64,000 bases of DNA. It comes from Klebsormidium nitens (taxonomy: Eukaryota; Streptophyta; Klebsormidiophyceae; Klebsormidiales; Klebsormidiaceae). Below the pieces are notes generated by a model that made no database searches, was not told the origin of the DNA, and was given only the letters and a program-made list of their open reading frames with translations. The position numbers and the translations under genes were made by a program. The stretch is taken from the NCBI GenBank assembly GCA_000708835.1, contig DF237053.1, forward strand, positions 124,001-188,000, written 5' to 3'. This document shows positions 13,001 to 24,412 of the stretch, piece after piece; within the stretch, counting starts at the first letter, position 1, and each line of letters starts with the position of its first letter.

Positions 13001-13461
13001 ACGCCATTCTGATTGGGCCCACCGTTCTGGGTCCTGTCTCCTTGGATTTTCAAAGGTGGTGGCACATTTGCAACCTTCACGCCGGAGGCCCCGTTGCTGC
13101 TCCCCCTCCCAGACGCGCCAGCCTGCGCCCCCTCTTGCCCTCCGACCACTTCAGCCACAGGGCCTCTTCTCAAACCTCGTCCCTTTCCCGAACCTAACCC
13201 AAAACCCAAACCCTGTAGCCGACACCCCTGGCAGATGTCCTCAAAACTGGAGGAAGTCTGCTTAAGCCCCCCGGAATCCCACCTCACAATCGCAGCATTT
13301 CGTCGCCTAGAAGCCCTTCCTCTGAATGGGCAACTCCCACCGATGAAAAGTGGTTGCGGACTTGAATGTGAAGTTGTGCAAAGATTGGCATTCTGAGACA
13401 ACCAGCTCTGTGCCGCCTTCGCCGCGTGCGGTGTCAGCAGACTCGCTGTTGACGCCATCAT
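7004..13461 (-). CDS. CCS1: CCS1 (ResB family), chloroplast c-type cytochrome assembly protein
   Basis: Nine minus-strand exons: 13461-12472, 11977-11855, 11336-11181, 10761-10645, 10042-9842, 9205-9141, 8741-8585, 8092-8009 and 7195-7004. All junctions are GT-AG and in phase, giving 694 residues. The start is the ATG at 13461 (MMASTASLL); further upstream the frame has only TTG. Recognisable CCS1/ResB blocks are LSALGTVVEQNKSYQFY with a first membrane helix at about 245-265, HIYTSWWFLSLLAFL (second helix), GPIGVHIGLILTMAG (third helix), YGGVTMYQTDW, and PGVPFVYAGFGTLIV (last helix). CCS1 works with CcsA at the thylakoid membrane, where it delivers heme to lumenal cytochromes f and c6. The first ~240 residues combine a transit peptide with a Gly/Asn/Pro-rich low-complexity stretch, so the protein is longer than typical land-plant CCS1 (about 550). 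Intron 1 contains decayed copies of the end of exon 1. Confidence 0.95.
11022..11055 (-). repeat. Decayed copy of the 3' end of CCS1 exon 3
   Basis: The bases around GGCGTCATGGAG at 11025 repeat the end of exon 3 at 11191 with 166 bp spacing and scattered differences. The copy lies inside the intron that follows exon 3 in the gene's direction. Confidence 0.6.
12044..12345 (-). repeat. Three decayed copies of the CCS1 exon 1 donor segment
   Basis: The functional end of exon 1 (12472 upward, plus-strand text CCTTAGCCATTGGAAGCTG) recurs at about 12331, 12186 and 12045, spacings of 141, 145 and 141 bp. The copy at 12186 is best kept and extends for about 60 bp, including intron bases beyond the donor. 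All copies lie in intron 1 and carry substitutions and small indels. Confidence 0.8.
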
Positions 13462-14058
13462 CAGACCAAAGGGGATGATCAGCAAATCTACAACTGAAAC
13501 ATTTGTATCACGAGCAGAGAAGGGTTATCTGAAGCTTGTTGGTGGAGGCTTTCACTTCAATGTTCAATGGACAACTCAAAACAGGCTAAGCTGGGATTAT
13601 GTAATCCTGATGGAACTGCTGGAGCCTGGGGTAGCAACTAGTCTGTCGTAGCTTCAAGATTTGAACGGTATTGGCCTTGACAGCTGGTAACAGTACCGGG
13701 GAGAAAACTAGATTGTGCGAGATTTCTTCTTCATCATGTTATCCAGCTGCCGTTGCGCATTCTTGGTGACTGGAGACTGAGGAGTTTTGCTACATTTTGT
13801 AGTGAGGTGAAGTGCGCCAATCCTTCACTTCAGGATCGCACCAATCACCGTTCAGCATCATGCCCCTATGGGCCTATGCCTCCCTCCCTGACTCCAGATC
13901 CCACACCTTGCACCGCTAGGCTTCACATTCGCCAGCAAGGATTTTGGCGCAAGACGTTGACAAATCAGGCACCAGAGCTAGTCACACCCAATGATGATCA
14001 ATTCTGCTATACGAGCCACCTTTGGCATTTTTAAAACATCAGATTGCACGCCGACACA
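13462..14058. promoter_or_regulatory. Divergent intergenic region (CCS1 and the coiled-coil gene)
   Basis: About 600 bp separate the start codons of two divergently transcribed genes, so both promoters and 5' leaders must lie here. I recognise no specific element. Confidence 0.5.
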
Positions 14059-17000
14059 ATGTCAAAAGCGGCCAATTTCCAGTACACCAACCCATTGAGC
14101 GAGGACCCCCTACAGTGCTTCAAAGACTGCTTATCAGAGTTCGCCCACCGTCGCAACTCCTGCCCAACGGACCCCTTCGCTTCTCCGCTTGTCTCCCCCG
14201 AAGTTTCCGACTCCAGCACCAACTCTAAGCTCCACAATCACGAGGAGTACCCCCCCCTCTCACCGCGATCGCACTCGCTAACTGCCCAGGTTAGGGCTAA
14301 CCAGGTTTTTGCATTGCAAGAGGGGCTGGAGAGCCAGGGGGCCAGGCGACGGCCGAGGGTTTATAAGGTCAAGTGTGACGAGATCAGGGGGTGGGGATTG
14401 GTGCTTGAGGAGAATGTGTCGCTACTTGATCCTGCTTGTCACCTCGTGGCTGTGAAGAAGGTGGGTTGCATTGCCATTTGGTTGACGCTTATCATTCGAA
14501 AATGATTCTCTGCTTCTAGTTGGGAGAAAGGCTGCTTTAGGGACAGCTTTGCCCGGCCAACTTCACTGTGTGGGGCGTTATCCGCGGTTTTGATCGTAAT
14601 GACGTCTCTTTTCACCAACGAAAATATGTGAACCCTTTTTCTGTTTCTTGATTGCCCACATTCAGCATTTGCCCTTTGAGCCGTCTTACGGCGCAGTATC
14701 TCTTGATGCCTTTGATAAAACTGAGATTGTCCGTTGACACAGTGCCCGTGACTCGAGTTCTATAGTCGGTGTTACTTGGAATCTTTTGCATTTTAGGAGC
14801 AGAGAAACCACCGCCGTCAGCCCCGTCAGCTGGTGAATGCACTATGAATGTTGGGGGATGTTGTAGGATACACCAAGTGGCAATTGCCCCCCAATGGCCT
14901 GAATCATAACACTAACCATCCGGGTTTTGAAGGTACTTCCAGTCTGACCCTCAAGGACATTAGTTGTTGGGCACTTTTTACTTCGCCCAAAGCGAGCCCT
15001 TATAGAGTCCAAGGGCAGACATCACACCTTCCAGAAGAAGCCAATGTATACTTATCTTTGCTCCTGCAAACATTCCTCCAAAGGCATGTTACGAGGTTGA
15101 CAGGACTTTCAAGATCTAGAAAATCCATTTGCGCAAGACTCTTATGTCTTTCATCTCCTTCAGGACGGAAGGCTAGGCTTGCGCAGTGGCCTGGCCCAGG
15201 GCCGTCTACTGCGGTGCAACCCGCAGCTCGAGCTGAGCTTCGTGCGCGGGAACCTGGAGAGTTGGGAGGTCAGTTTCTTCTCAACGTGGTGAAGATTTAT
15301 TTTCGAGACCCAGAGTATTCTTACCTCTTTTGTATGTTCAAAGGCCAGTCCTAATTGTTTGGAGTGTTGCTGGGTCCTTCGTAGGTTTGCAAGAAGTCTG
15401 GGAGCTGGAACGTAGCTCCTTGTTTGGTTACTTTGGGTTTTTCTTTGAGCAGGAGTTCTTCGATTTTGGAATGTCGGTCCGTTTCTGTTCCATTGATGCA
15501 GTCTTTACTTTGTGGGCAATCAGGATTAGTGGTCATCTTGCCTGACTCAGTTTCGGAAAAGGTACAAAGCGAGTGATCTCCAACGTATCACGACATGGGC
15601 ACTTTCCTCTGAAATACTCGTATTCGCAGGGAATGACTCTCTTGATCTACGAGCAATTTCGCGGCTTTTCTGGCCACTCGTACTTGCAGTGGATATCCTT
15701 CCACCAAGGGCAACTTTGATCCGCCGTTTCATTTGATTGTTAGAGTCTTTTGATACTTCTTTTCCGGTAGTAAACGCCATACTCAAAGGGGACATAGAAC
15801 TTTAGCAATCGATTCTCTGGCACGGCCAAAGAGCCTTGTAACCTACCTCTCTCGTCTGCAGGCTTGGAGCCTTCGAGGAGAGACTTTGTCCGATTGCCTG
15901 CTGAAGAATCGCCGCTTCAAGAAGGAGCTGAACGTAAGTGCATTGGTCCCTTTTATTCGTCATCTGATTAACGAGCAGTAGATTGGTTGATCATGTTCAC
16001 ACGTGAACTGTTATGGGAGCGTCTTATGCTAGTTGCAGCATGTAAAGTGCTTCGAGTCCCCATAGTGACGTCAGCTTCTCTCTTACATACATTCTTTCTC
16101 CTTGATGCCATGTTTTTTTTCAAGATTTGGCTGCCAGCAATCTTAACCCTTGATACTCCCACCTTGAGGCTATGTAGTTAGGTAAAAAGGGTTTCAAGTC
16201 ACGAACTTACATTGTTGTCAAATGTATTAAGCAGGTTTTGCAGAGTAATGTGTCTGGTCAGGTTTTTTCTGGTGTTGTAATTGAGCATCCCCGTTAGGAA
16301 GGGAGTTCAGCGGTTTCATCGAGCGGCCAACATGTCCCCTGCAACATGCAGATCAACTTAAGCACAAGTCAACCTTGAAGCAGGCTGCAATAAGCATACA
16401 CTGTTATTTTTCCAAACGCAGGTTTCGATCATGACCATCGGCGAGGTGGTCGACTCCCCCGGGAACGTGCGGTTGACCCACGACGCCGTTCTCGCAGCGG
16501 AGGCGCTCGCATATCCGGGCCCGTACGTGTCTTCCTCAGCCAAAAAGAGCCCCTTCATTTCATCAGGGGGGCTCCAAAACGGGGAGCGGCAGGGGGGGGC
16601 TTCTGGGGTGAGCGAGAAGGTGCGCTTCTTTGATGGGCTGCCAAACGGAAGCGCTGAAGGGAAAAGTGTACACGGGAAAGTGAAAGTGGATAGGGATTTG
16701 GAGGAAGAGATGGATGCGGTGCGGGGAGAATTCGACGGTGCAGAGAGCGCTCTGAGGACGATCGACGGTGCAGAAAGCCTTCTGAGGGAGATCGACGGTG
16801 CAGAGAGCACTCTGAGGACGATCGACGGTGAGGAGCGCGAGTCGAGGGCGATGAACGGCTGCAACGGAGACGAGGTGGGACAGAAAAGTGAGCGGGCGGT
16901 TGGGAACCTCGACGATAACGAAGGGGGCGAACTAGAGCGGGGCTTTGTGGCACGGGAGGAACGCCACGGGCGGAAAGGAAGTCCATATGGCAACGGATTG

Positions 17001-19660
17001 AGTCTGGACAGAGATGAACGGCTTCCGGACGGAAACGGACTGGATGCGGACGGAACGGAACGTCAGCCTGACGAAAAGGAACAGGACCCGGACGGAAGGC
17101 CACGGAAAATGGACGGAAACGGACCCAAGGCGGACGGCTTCAGACCGCATTCGGACGCAATTCTGCGGTGTCCGGATGAGGGCGATGTCGTTCTTTCGGA
17201 CGCTTACCAGCTGGACGGTACTGACAACGAGATTCTTGTGAAAACGGCGCTGGTAGATGGGCCGGTTAGGCGGGAACCGGATGGGATCGGTTCGGACGGC
17301 GGGGTTCAGACAGGGAGCGTTTCGGACAGCGGGGTTCGGACAGGGTTAGGGAGCGGTTTGGACGGTGCGGTTCGGATGGGGTTAGGGAGCGGTTCGGACG
17401 GCGGGGTCCGGACGGGGTTAGGGAATGATTCGGACGGCGGGGTTTGGACAGGGTTAGGGAGCGGTTCGGACGTCCAAACGGGGGGTCGTCGTGGGGAGGG
17501 AATGCGAGCGGGAGCGGAGGCCGTGGAGGAGGTGAGGACTGGAAGCAAAAGCTTTGCGCGAAAAAGTGAGGCTGTGGTGTTAAGGCGGTCGGACTTGCCG
17601 CATACGTGAGTGACAATCTTAATGTCCCAACTTGACTTCGTCCTCACCCGCGGTACAGCGCCCTGCAAAGGAGAAAGTTTGCGGCTAGGGTTTGCTGAAG
17701 GTGACTACTCCGTCTCACACACATGTACTTCTGCCTGCTCTCCATCATCAGCCCGCACTTATGGAAACGTGCAAATAGACGGGGAAGTTGCGCGTCGGCA
17801 GGCTATCAGCGCCACACACATCTGAATCGGGTAACCGTGGATCAGTTTTTCAACTCCCAGTCTTTCACGCGCGCTTAAGGCGTGTTGCCTTTACAAATGA
17901 GCGCCCCAAGAAGTTCTGCTCGAGGTCAGACCGTGGCTGTTAGCGGTCGATCTATTCACGCACACATGTCAATATTCTCGAAGCTTGGTTAAGTCCCTAA
18001 CCTCCACCCTCGATCCGCAACCAAGGCGCCTTGCAGCAAAGAGCGAGCGTCCGACTCCGTGCCGCCGCTTTTACCGGTCGAAGTGTCACTTACACACAAC
18101 AAGAAAAGACATCACTGAGTAACCCTCCTAAAATATGGTCTCACCCTCCACCGATACTCCGCAGTTGTGACGCCTTGGGGCAAAGAATGAGCGCCTGTGC
18201 CGCGAACTTGCGCTCGAGGCCGCGGCCAAAGTTTTTCAGCGTCATTCTCACACGATTTGTTCAAACTCTTATTTAACTTCCTAAACCTCATCATTAACCC
18301 GCAGTTACGGCGCCTTGCGGCCGAGAACGAGCGCCTGCGCCACGAGCTCGCGCTCGAGGTCGAGACCGCGGCATTCCAGCGGTCCGATCTGCTGCGCCAG
18401 CTGGAGAAGGAACGGCACCGGACGGAGCAGCTGCAACTAGAGCTGCAGCAAGCCGGGTCCGGACGGTCCACACCGTCGTCCGCAAGGTACGAACCGTTCG
18501 AATCTAACTGTCAATTCTCCGTGACAAAACAACGTGTTGCTTTCTCACTGTCAGTCCGTCATGGATTGACACGCGGTTTTGCGGTCGCTGCAAACCAGCT
18601 GCCCACATGGGAATATTGATCTGGACCCTTTGGCGTTGATCGGAAAATAAATCGAATTGCCCCATAACTTGGAGAGTTTGTCCTGAATGTGCGTAGCTTG
18701 CGGCGGTCTCTGAGGCATACAAAAGGGCTGGATTAATTTCCGGCAATTGCCCCGCATATCAAGCGCTCTTTCAATTAAGTTTTACGAAAGCTCCTCAAGC
18801 CGTTGATAAGATGCGCACAATTTGGCAGCAAATTCCCTGGCGACGACCTCACGTTCATTCCGCCCCCACGTCTGTGCAGGAGGCGGCTCACCTTCCAGGA
18901 AGACCGGAATAACGCTGCGAGCGTGGCGGAACGGGTGGAGGGCCAGCTGGCGGACGCCGTCGCGAGGCTGAACGGCAGTCGAGAGGTAATTGCCTCTTCA
19001 AGCTGCCGTCAGAAACTTCATGAAAAATTGAATCCGTTCTGGTCGCAGCACGCCTACGGCAGGGAGCGTCCTTTCCGCCGCTTTTCTGCCCTGTCATTGT
19101 CTCCTTGATCCTAGGACAATCGGCTTCCGAACGTGTAATTGTTGACATAAGGGCACTTTTGTTTAGCTTTCCTGCCGTAACGACACCCTGTTCATGTAAG
19201 GACGTTTTTGGTGGTCGGTGGTCATTGTGTTCCCAGGAGCTGTCTGCTCATTCGGATAAAGCATTCTTGCATACAGCGCGTCGAAAGGTTTGTAGTGAAG
19301 TGCCTCAAAGCGGTCTGAGAGAGCTTCTTGTTGCTTATTGCCTCCCCAATCCGTCGGTACCAATTCCTCCCTTCGTTCTGTACATAGGCTGCAATGCTCT
19401 TGAGATTCCGCGACTGAGACGCCCCATCGTCTACCTCAATCACCGACTCCTTTTCGCAGGCTCTTTGCGCAAGGGCAGACAGGGCCACTCAAAGCACCGG
19501 CCAGGAGTCCGTTTCGCCGACGTTCTTGCAGCGCCTCGTAGCGTGGACACGTGTCACGCTCCGGACGTCCCGGACCGTACTGCCCTGGTTCGTCGCGTTC
19601 GGATTGGGCATCTGGCTGACGCGATTGAAAGCCAAGCGGAGACAACGTTTGAATGGCTAG
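14059..19660 (+). CDS. Tail-anchored coiled-coil protein of unknown function
   Basis: Supported exons: 14059-14460, 15164-15268, 15862-15933, 16422-17605, 18305-18486, 18880-18985 and 19460-19660. All junctions agree in phase except 17605 to 18305: the first ends in phase 2 and the second starts in phase 0, so a small exon or another donor is missing there. The N-terminal 240 residues hold a compact unknown domain (KVKCDEIRGWGLVLEE ... FVRGNLESWEAWSLRGE ... NRRFKKELN). Next comes a long low-complexity exon with two families of Gly/Asp-rich repeats, then a coiled coil (LAAENERLRHELALEVE ... RQLEKERHRTEQLQLELQQ). One membrane helix follows near the C-terminus (VLPWFVAFGLGIWLTRL) with a short basic tail. 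This is the architecture of a tail-anchored organelle or ER protein. I do not recognise the family. Confidence 0.7.
16731..16850 (+). repeat. 30-bp in-frame tandem repeat in the long exon
   Basis: Four tandem units of 30 bp encode variants of IDGAESTLRT. The period is a multiple of three, so copy number can change without breaking the frame. Confidence 0.85.
17283..17480 (+). repeat. 33-36-bp in-frame repeats encoding GSDGGVRTGLG units
   Basis: About six degenerate units code for variants of SDGGVRTGLG. The DNA carries repeated GGGTTAGGG, so the minus strand is C-rich. Expansion by slippage is the likely origin. Confidence 0.8.
17882..18260 (+). repeat. Three decayed copies of the coiled-coil exon upstream of the intact one
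   Basis: The intact exon begins at 18305 (marker CCTTGCGG at 18313). Related segments start at markers 18183, 18029 and about 17882, spacings of 130, 154 and 147 bp. The 18175 copy keeps an AG acceptor and almost the whole coding frame but has a TGA as its second codon. The 17882 copy aligns through CTCGAGGTC and AGCGGTC. The older copies have indels. Confidence 0.8.
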
Positions 19661-20589
19661 ATAGCTGAAACCAGTGATTATATACGAAATTTTGAGTACG
19701 TGCAATACTTAGTCAAAGCTCTTGAGCGGATACAAGTCAGAAGTTAGTGGGTGCGGTTGTTGGTTGTCAATCGAGGAACCCGCATTACCACTGCTTAAAA
19801 AACTAAGTGATTGATAGAAGAACGATTCGGGCTGGTGGCCCTTGTTTTACTTATACTAGTAGATGTACAGTTGATCTATGCGTAAAAGTGAGTAAGTGGA
19901 GCATTGAGCGGTTCACTCTTTGCAATACATATAGACTTTGTTCTGAACGCGATGTATGTACGAAACATGACAAAGAAGCACCTGTGGATGCACAATCGTC
20001 CACGTACACTGATGTACGACGGTGCGCATCAAAACTAGAGCTGTAGACAATGGACTGGCGCGGCGATGTCAATGAAGATCACTCAGTAAATCCGTATCGG
20101 GATTGAGTGGATGGCCGCGCACCATCGGATGCAAGCGAGTTCTAGTTCGATGTCGTGCACGTACATTTTCGATTCGTTCAACAACTCGCACTGCATCACT
20201 TGCCCATGTGCAATGAGTCGCAATGCAATTAACGCGACAGTTCCTAGATGCTGCACTTGTGCACTAGACAGATTTGCTGAATGGTCTCCCTGCCTGGCAT
20301 CCGACCATATGCATGCACGCAAACTCAACAGAAGCTCAAATGAACTTGCATCCGCATGCCAGTATGTGCCGTTGACCTAGCGTTGGGGCGGAAGGTCCGA
20401 TCGTCCTGATGAGTGCCATGATCGCGTTGAACTCTATTTGACGTCATGCGCTTCAATGAATTTGCATGTGAAGCGCTTCAAGTGTAGAACAGCTAGCTTT
20501 CCGATCGGCCTGGTCGAATTTGAAGGTTTACAAAGAGATTGATATGAGAATACAAAGTCGTGAAATCCCAAAGCTTCGTCCGCTCTACT
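19661..20589. other. Convergent 3' intergenic region
   Basis: About 0.9 kb between the stops of the coiled-coil gene (+) and the YdjM-like gene (-). Nothing recognisable: no conserved open frame, RNA gene or strong repeat. Confidence 0.5.
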
Positions 20590-23500
20590 CTACAAAACGT
20601 CATCCGGGAACACTGTTCCGCTAGGGAGCGGCTTGGTTCGTGGGTGCATCGCGGCTATACACAGGGAGTGAGGCAGAAAGAAAAAGAGTCCTAAGAAGAC
20701 AAGAACGCCCAGATCGGCCTCTTCTCCGACCGCGGGTATTCGCGGTACGGACCAGTAGGTCCGCTGTATGCACCAGAGGCAATATAGACTAAGGACGGCT
20801 AAGAGAAAAAGGGCGGCGTGTCGAGTCGGGGGGGTAGGGTTCGTGTTAAAATGTGGGGGAAGTAAGGTCCCGGTGAAGCTTGACCTGCTAAAAGAGGAAC
20901 GCTCAAGTCACGGGTCAGGAAAAGGGATGGCTCCCAATCTCGGCTGAAGGAAGAAGATGCGTAAGCCGGGCTTAGACGAGACGGGCGTCCTCGAAGAGAA
21001 CGGAATCATGAGCTGACGGGTTGAGCGTCGCCAGAACTGAACCAATAAACTCGCATTGGATCGCGAAGAGAGGGCTCATGTATGGGAAGTTTCTGGCTCT
21101 TCATGCCTTTCCCAAAATGAGCCAACAGGACCATTCCCACTCATCCCCACCTCACCAATAGATCCGGGCGATTCCCCAAGCAATGCACAGGAGGGAACTC
21201 TGAGTACGCTCCACAACTTTCAACGGTTGAGAATAACGTATTGAAGTCTTTGACGATCAAAGAGCTGAGAGAAGCGAGAGCAGTAACCTCACGAGAAGTC
21301 TGGAAACGAACAGGAAAAGCTCTAGCGCTGATGCTTCCCCTATAAGGAACGTCTAGAGAAGTATGCAAACTTTCAATCGGCCCCTCACCGGTAGATTCAT
21401 GCAAATCCCCCGAGCAGTGCCCAGGAGAGAGCCTCGACTAGTCTTGCTAAAATTCAAAGGTTGACAACAAGGTGGCGAAGTTCTCAACGATCAGAGGGCT
21501 AAAAGAAGGAAGAACAGTATCCCTCACAAGAAGGCACGAGTACTCTGTCACGAACAGAAAAAGCTCTGGCGCAAGAGCTTCGCCCATAAGGAACGTCATT
21601 TCTCATAACGACGTTCATTAAGAAAACGATGCAATTCCTCAATCCGTCCCTCACCGGTAGATCCACGCGAATTCTTCGAGCAGTGCACAGGAGAGAGCCC
21701 CTGACTACGATCCAGAAATATCGATGGTCGAGAACCAAATTTAAATGCCTTCAAACGGTCAAAGGACTGAGAAATGCAGGGTCAGTATTCCTCACGAGAA
21801 GGCAGGACTACTGTCACGAACAGGAAAACCTCTGGCGCGTGATGCTTCCCCTAAAAGGATCTTCCAGAAAATTATGCTAATCCTTAACCCGCCCCTCACC
21901 GGTCAATCCACGCAAATCCCCCGCTGATTGCACAGGAGAGAGCCCTGACGACGCTTCCTAGAGGGTAACGGCTGACAACAAGGTGTTGGAGACTTTACCG
22001 GTCGAAGCAAGAAAAGTATCCCTCACCAGAAGGAGGGAATACAAGTCACGAACAAAACAGCTCTGGCGCGTAATGCTCACCGGTACATCCACGCGAATCC
22101 CCCGAGCAGTGCACAGGAGAGAGCCCCGACTACAAGCACAGCCGCGACATCGACCGGGGCGTCTGTCTCCCACCACCCGGTGCTTATCACCCACCGCATC
22201 ATGGGGGTGCGGCCCTCCTCCTGCGAACAAACGGTGACGTCATAAGGCGGGCCCATGACGTCGTCTAACATATCTCGCATGGTGATATGTAAGTTCCGAC
22301 CAAATTATCGATATGAAAAGTGTGATCATCCGCCGCATCATGGGAGTGCGGCCCTCCTCCTGCGGCCCTCCTCCTGCAAAGAGACCGTGCCTCTGGAACA
22401 GACGATCTGTACAACTGAGTAGAACCTATTGGACGGCTCACGGTTGGCCTCTTCAAGCCGCCCTCTGAATCCGGTCTCACTGGTGTGCTACTCACCCACC
22501 GCATCAAGGGAGTGCGGCCCTCCTCCTGCGGACCAGACATGACGTCACAAGGCGGGCCCATGACGTGGGGCGGTCTCGAAGCATACTCCCTGAGCCTTCT
22601 GCGTTCTTCGATTGTTGTGCGTTCTTCGATCCACCCCCGCCGCTTTTCGCCTGGCTTTCGCTCGACCGTTCCGCAGCGCACTCTCAATCGGTTTCCGGAA
22701 CCCATATCATGTACAAATTCTGAGCGTTTCCAGGCCTCTTCCCAGACATCCGCGATCCGTCTCTCTGAGCTTCTTTCGACTCTAGCGTGCCGGTCCAAAG
22801 CTCTCCACAACGACACCGTAGCTTTGTTCCCAATGGAATTGGCTCCACTTTCTCCTTGATTTATCCCGGAATTTCTTCGATGGCAAAAGCAGTTGAATGC
22901 AAGCAATCATCCTCATGAGGGAAGTGATCATTATACCATTGACATGACATGCAATTCAAAAAGGTTGTAGTCCGCATGTGTCAGCATGACAGAAGCTCCA
23001 CTCTTGCGATGTTGCCAAAGCGCTGCTTCGTGGCTTGCTTGGGAGTTTGTTGAGCGTTGCTGCATTTAGTTGCGCTGCTACCATCTGCTTATGAAATGAA
23101 GACTGTAGCTTATAGGTGCAGTAACGGGGGGGCGACCAGCTGGCAGGAACGCCGAGGATGACGGGGCAGGGAAGGGGGATTCGCAAAGGACGACAAAAGG
23201 GAGACAAGTTCGAAGTAGCAGAAGAATTGCATGGGAAAGAACAAATCAGGTTCCAAGAAAGCAGGTGCCCACCTCAAATAGGTTGTCTAAGAAAAAGTGG
23301 GAGATGCCCCCCGCCACGACCAGAAGGGAGCACTGTCGAAAATTGAGAGGAGCCTGCAACAATCAGTGAAAAATAGATTGTCTGAACCTGGACAGCGAGG
23401 CTGGCTTTAACCAGACGGAATTTTTTGGGCCACTGAAGATTCCCAATTGGGGAGACTGATGCCCCTCAACCGAAACCCAGCTGTGGACGATAGTAGTTGA

Positions 23501-24412
23501 GATACTTGAAGGTTCCGCTTTCAGAAACAGGTCAAGAAGGATATGATTGACTTCAAGGAGTGAGAGCCAGGTTTTGCATCACAGAAGTCGAGCTAAGACA
23601 GCCAATCAACAAAAGGGCTTTCGTCTACCAACCCAGAATCCACTAAAACATGGAAATTTTCGAAGGCAAGTGAGCACGACAGAAGAAGACCTGACCTTCT
23701 GAAATGATCGGCCAATCAAAGCAGGGAGACGAGCGGGATAAGAGAACGTCTCACGTTTTGAATAGATTAGCTAACCAAAGACAGGGCGTTTCTTCAGAGA
23801 TCTGACCGGTGTCCAATCACCTCTCTCACAAGCTTCCGCACCACCGAACTCTTCAGAAATCCTAGCGGCGCCCCCAAAACAGTTGCATACCCCAGCGCAC
23901 AATGAACTGACCGCATCAAATAGCTGCACAAATGAGGAGTTGTCTACTGTTTTGAAAATTGCAATGCTCACCTCTCTCACAAGCCCCCTGGTAACCCAAC
24001 TTTACACAAACCCCAGCGGCGCTCTAATAGAATTGCCTACCCCAGCGGGTCATGAACCGAAGTCATCACGCGGCCGCACTTAGAAAAATTGGTCCAGCCT
24101 TTTGTAAACAGCAAAGCTTACCTCTCTTACAAGCCTCCACGTAACCCGACTGTACGCAAACCCCAGCGGAGCCCCCATAAGGATCGCATACCCCAGCGGA
24201 TCGTGCACCAAACGCATCACAACAGCTGCGGCCTTTTCTCCTGCCCCAGATGTCATTGCGAGCCACTCGCAAAAGGACCCAATGTCGGGCCCAAAGAAGC
24301 CATTCAGGGCGTATATAAGGGCATGGGCGGGGGAGAACCTATGGTCGGACAGGTGCATAAGGCCGAGGGATGTGCCGAGGCAGTAGCCTAAATGGGCGCC
24401 CGGGCCGGGCAT
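20590..24412 (-). CDS. YdjM-like integral membrane protein (putative metal-dependent hydrolase family)
   Basis: Four minus-strand exons, 24412-24122, 23353-23273, 22220-22081 and 20884-20590, join in frame at GT-AG sites to give 268 residues. The order of motifs matches a plant membrane protein family related to bacterial YdjM/DUF457: MPGPGAHLGY at the N-terminus, FSPAHALIYALNGFFGPD, RLVHDPLGYAILMGAPL, GGISHFFLDNLFE, MMRWVISTGWWE, VLSLYCLWCIQRTYW, and VGEEADLGVLVFLGLFFF near the C-terminus. Conserved His, Asp and Glu residues in H-D patterns are what suggest metal binding; activity is unproven in plants. Hydrophobic stretches suggest four or more membrane helices. Introns 1, 2 and 3 all contain repeated, decayed pieces of the neighbouring exons. 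Confidence 0.85.
21153..22075 (-). repeat. Four diverged tandem copies of the exon 3 donor segment of the YdjM-like gene
   Basis: The functional donor end reads CACCGGTACATCCACGCG from 22078 on the plus strand, the complement of the FAWMYR codons plus GTGAG. Related segments start at 21897, 21652, 21386 and 21153 (spacings 181, 245, 266, 233 bp). Each includes a recognisable CAGTGCACAGGAGAGAG-like stretch encoding SCALLGG, and shared intron sequence lies between units. They fill most of intron 3. Confidence 0.85.
22333..22572 (-). repeat. Two copies of the exon 3 acceptor segment of the YdjM-like gene
   Basis: The functional start of exon 3 (plus-strand CCGCATCATGGGGGTGCGG at 22194, complement of EEGRTPMMRW) recurs at 22333 and 22499, spacings of 139 and 166 bp. 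The second copy also repeats the intron flank with TGACGTCA and GGCGGGCCCATGACGT. Both lie in intron 2. Confidence 0.85.
23815..24060 (-). repeat. Two copies of the exon 1 donor segment of the YdjM-like gene
   Basis: The functional end of exon 1 (plus-strand CTTACCTCTCTTACAAGCC at 24117) recurs at 23967 and about 23816, spacings of 150 and 151 bp. Roughly 90 bp of each copy align, covering the last 30 codons of exon 1. Codons have decayed, for example by loss of the His-Asp-Pro codons. Confidence 0.85.

Noticed and set aside
12659-13396. Long plus-strand open frames opposite CCS1 exon 1
   Set aside because: They are mirror images of a GC-rich, low-complexity coding exon; the minus strand has the conserved protein.
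16358-17616. Several long minus-strand open frames rich in Pro, Arg and Ser
   Set aside because: They overlap the repetitive Gly/Asp exon of the coiled-coil gene and reflect its composition.
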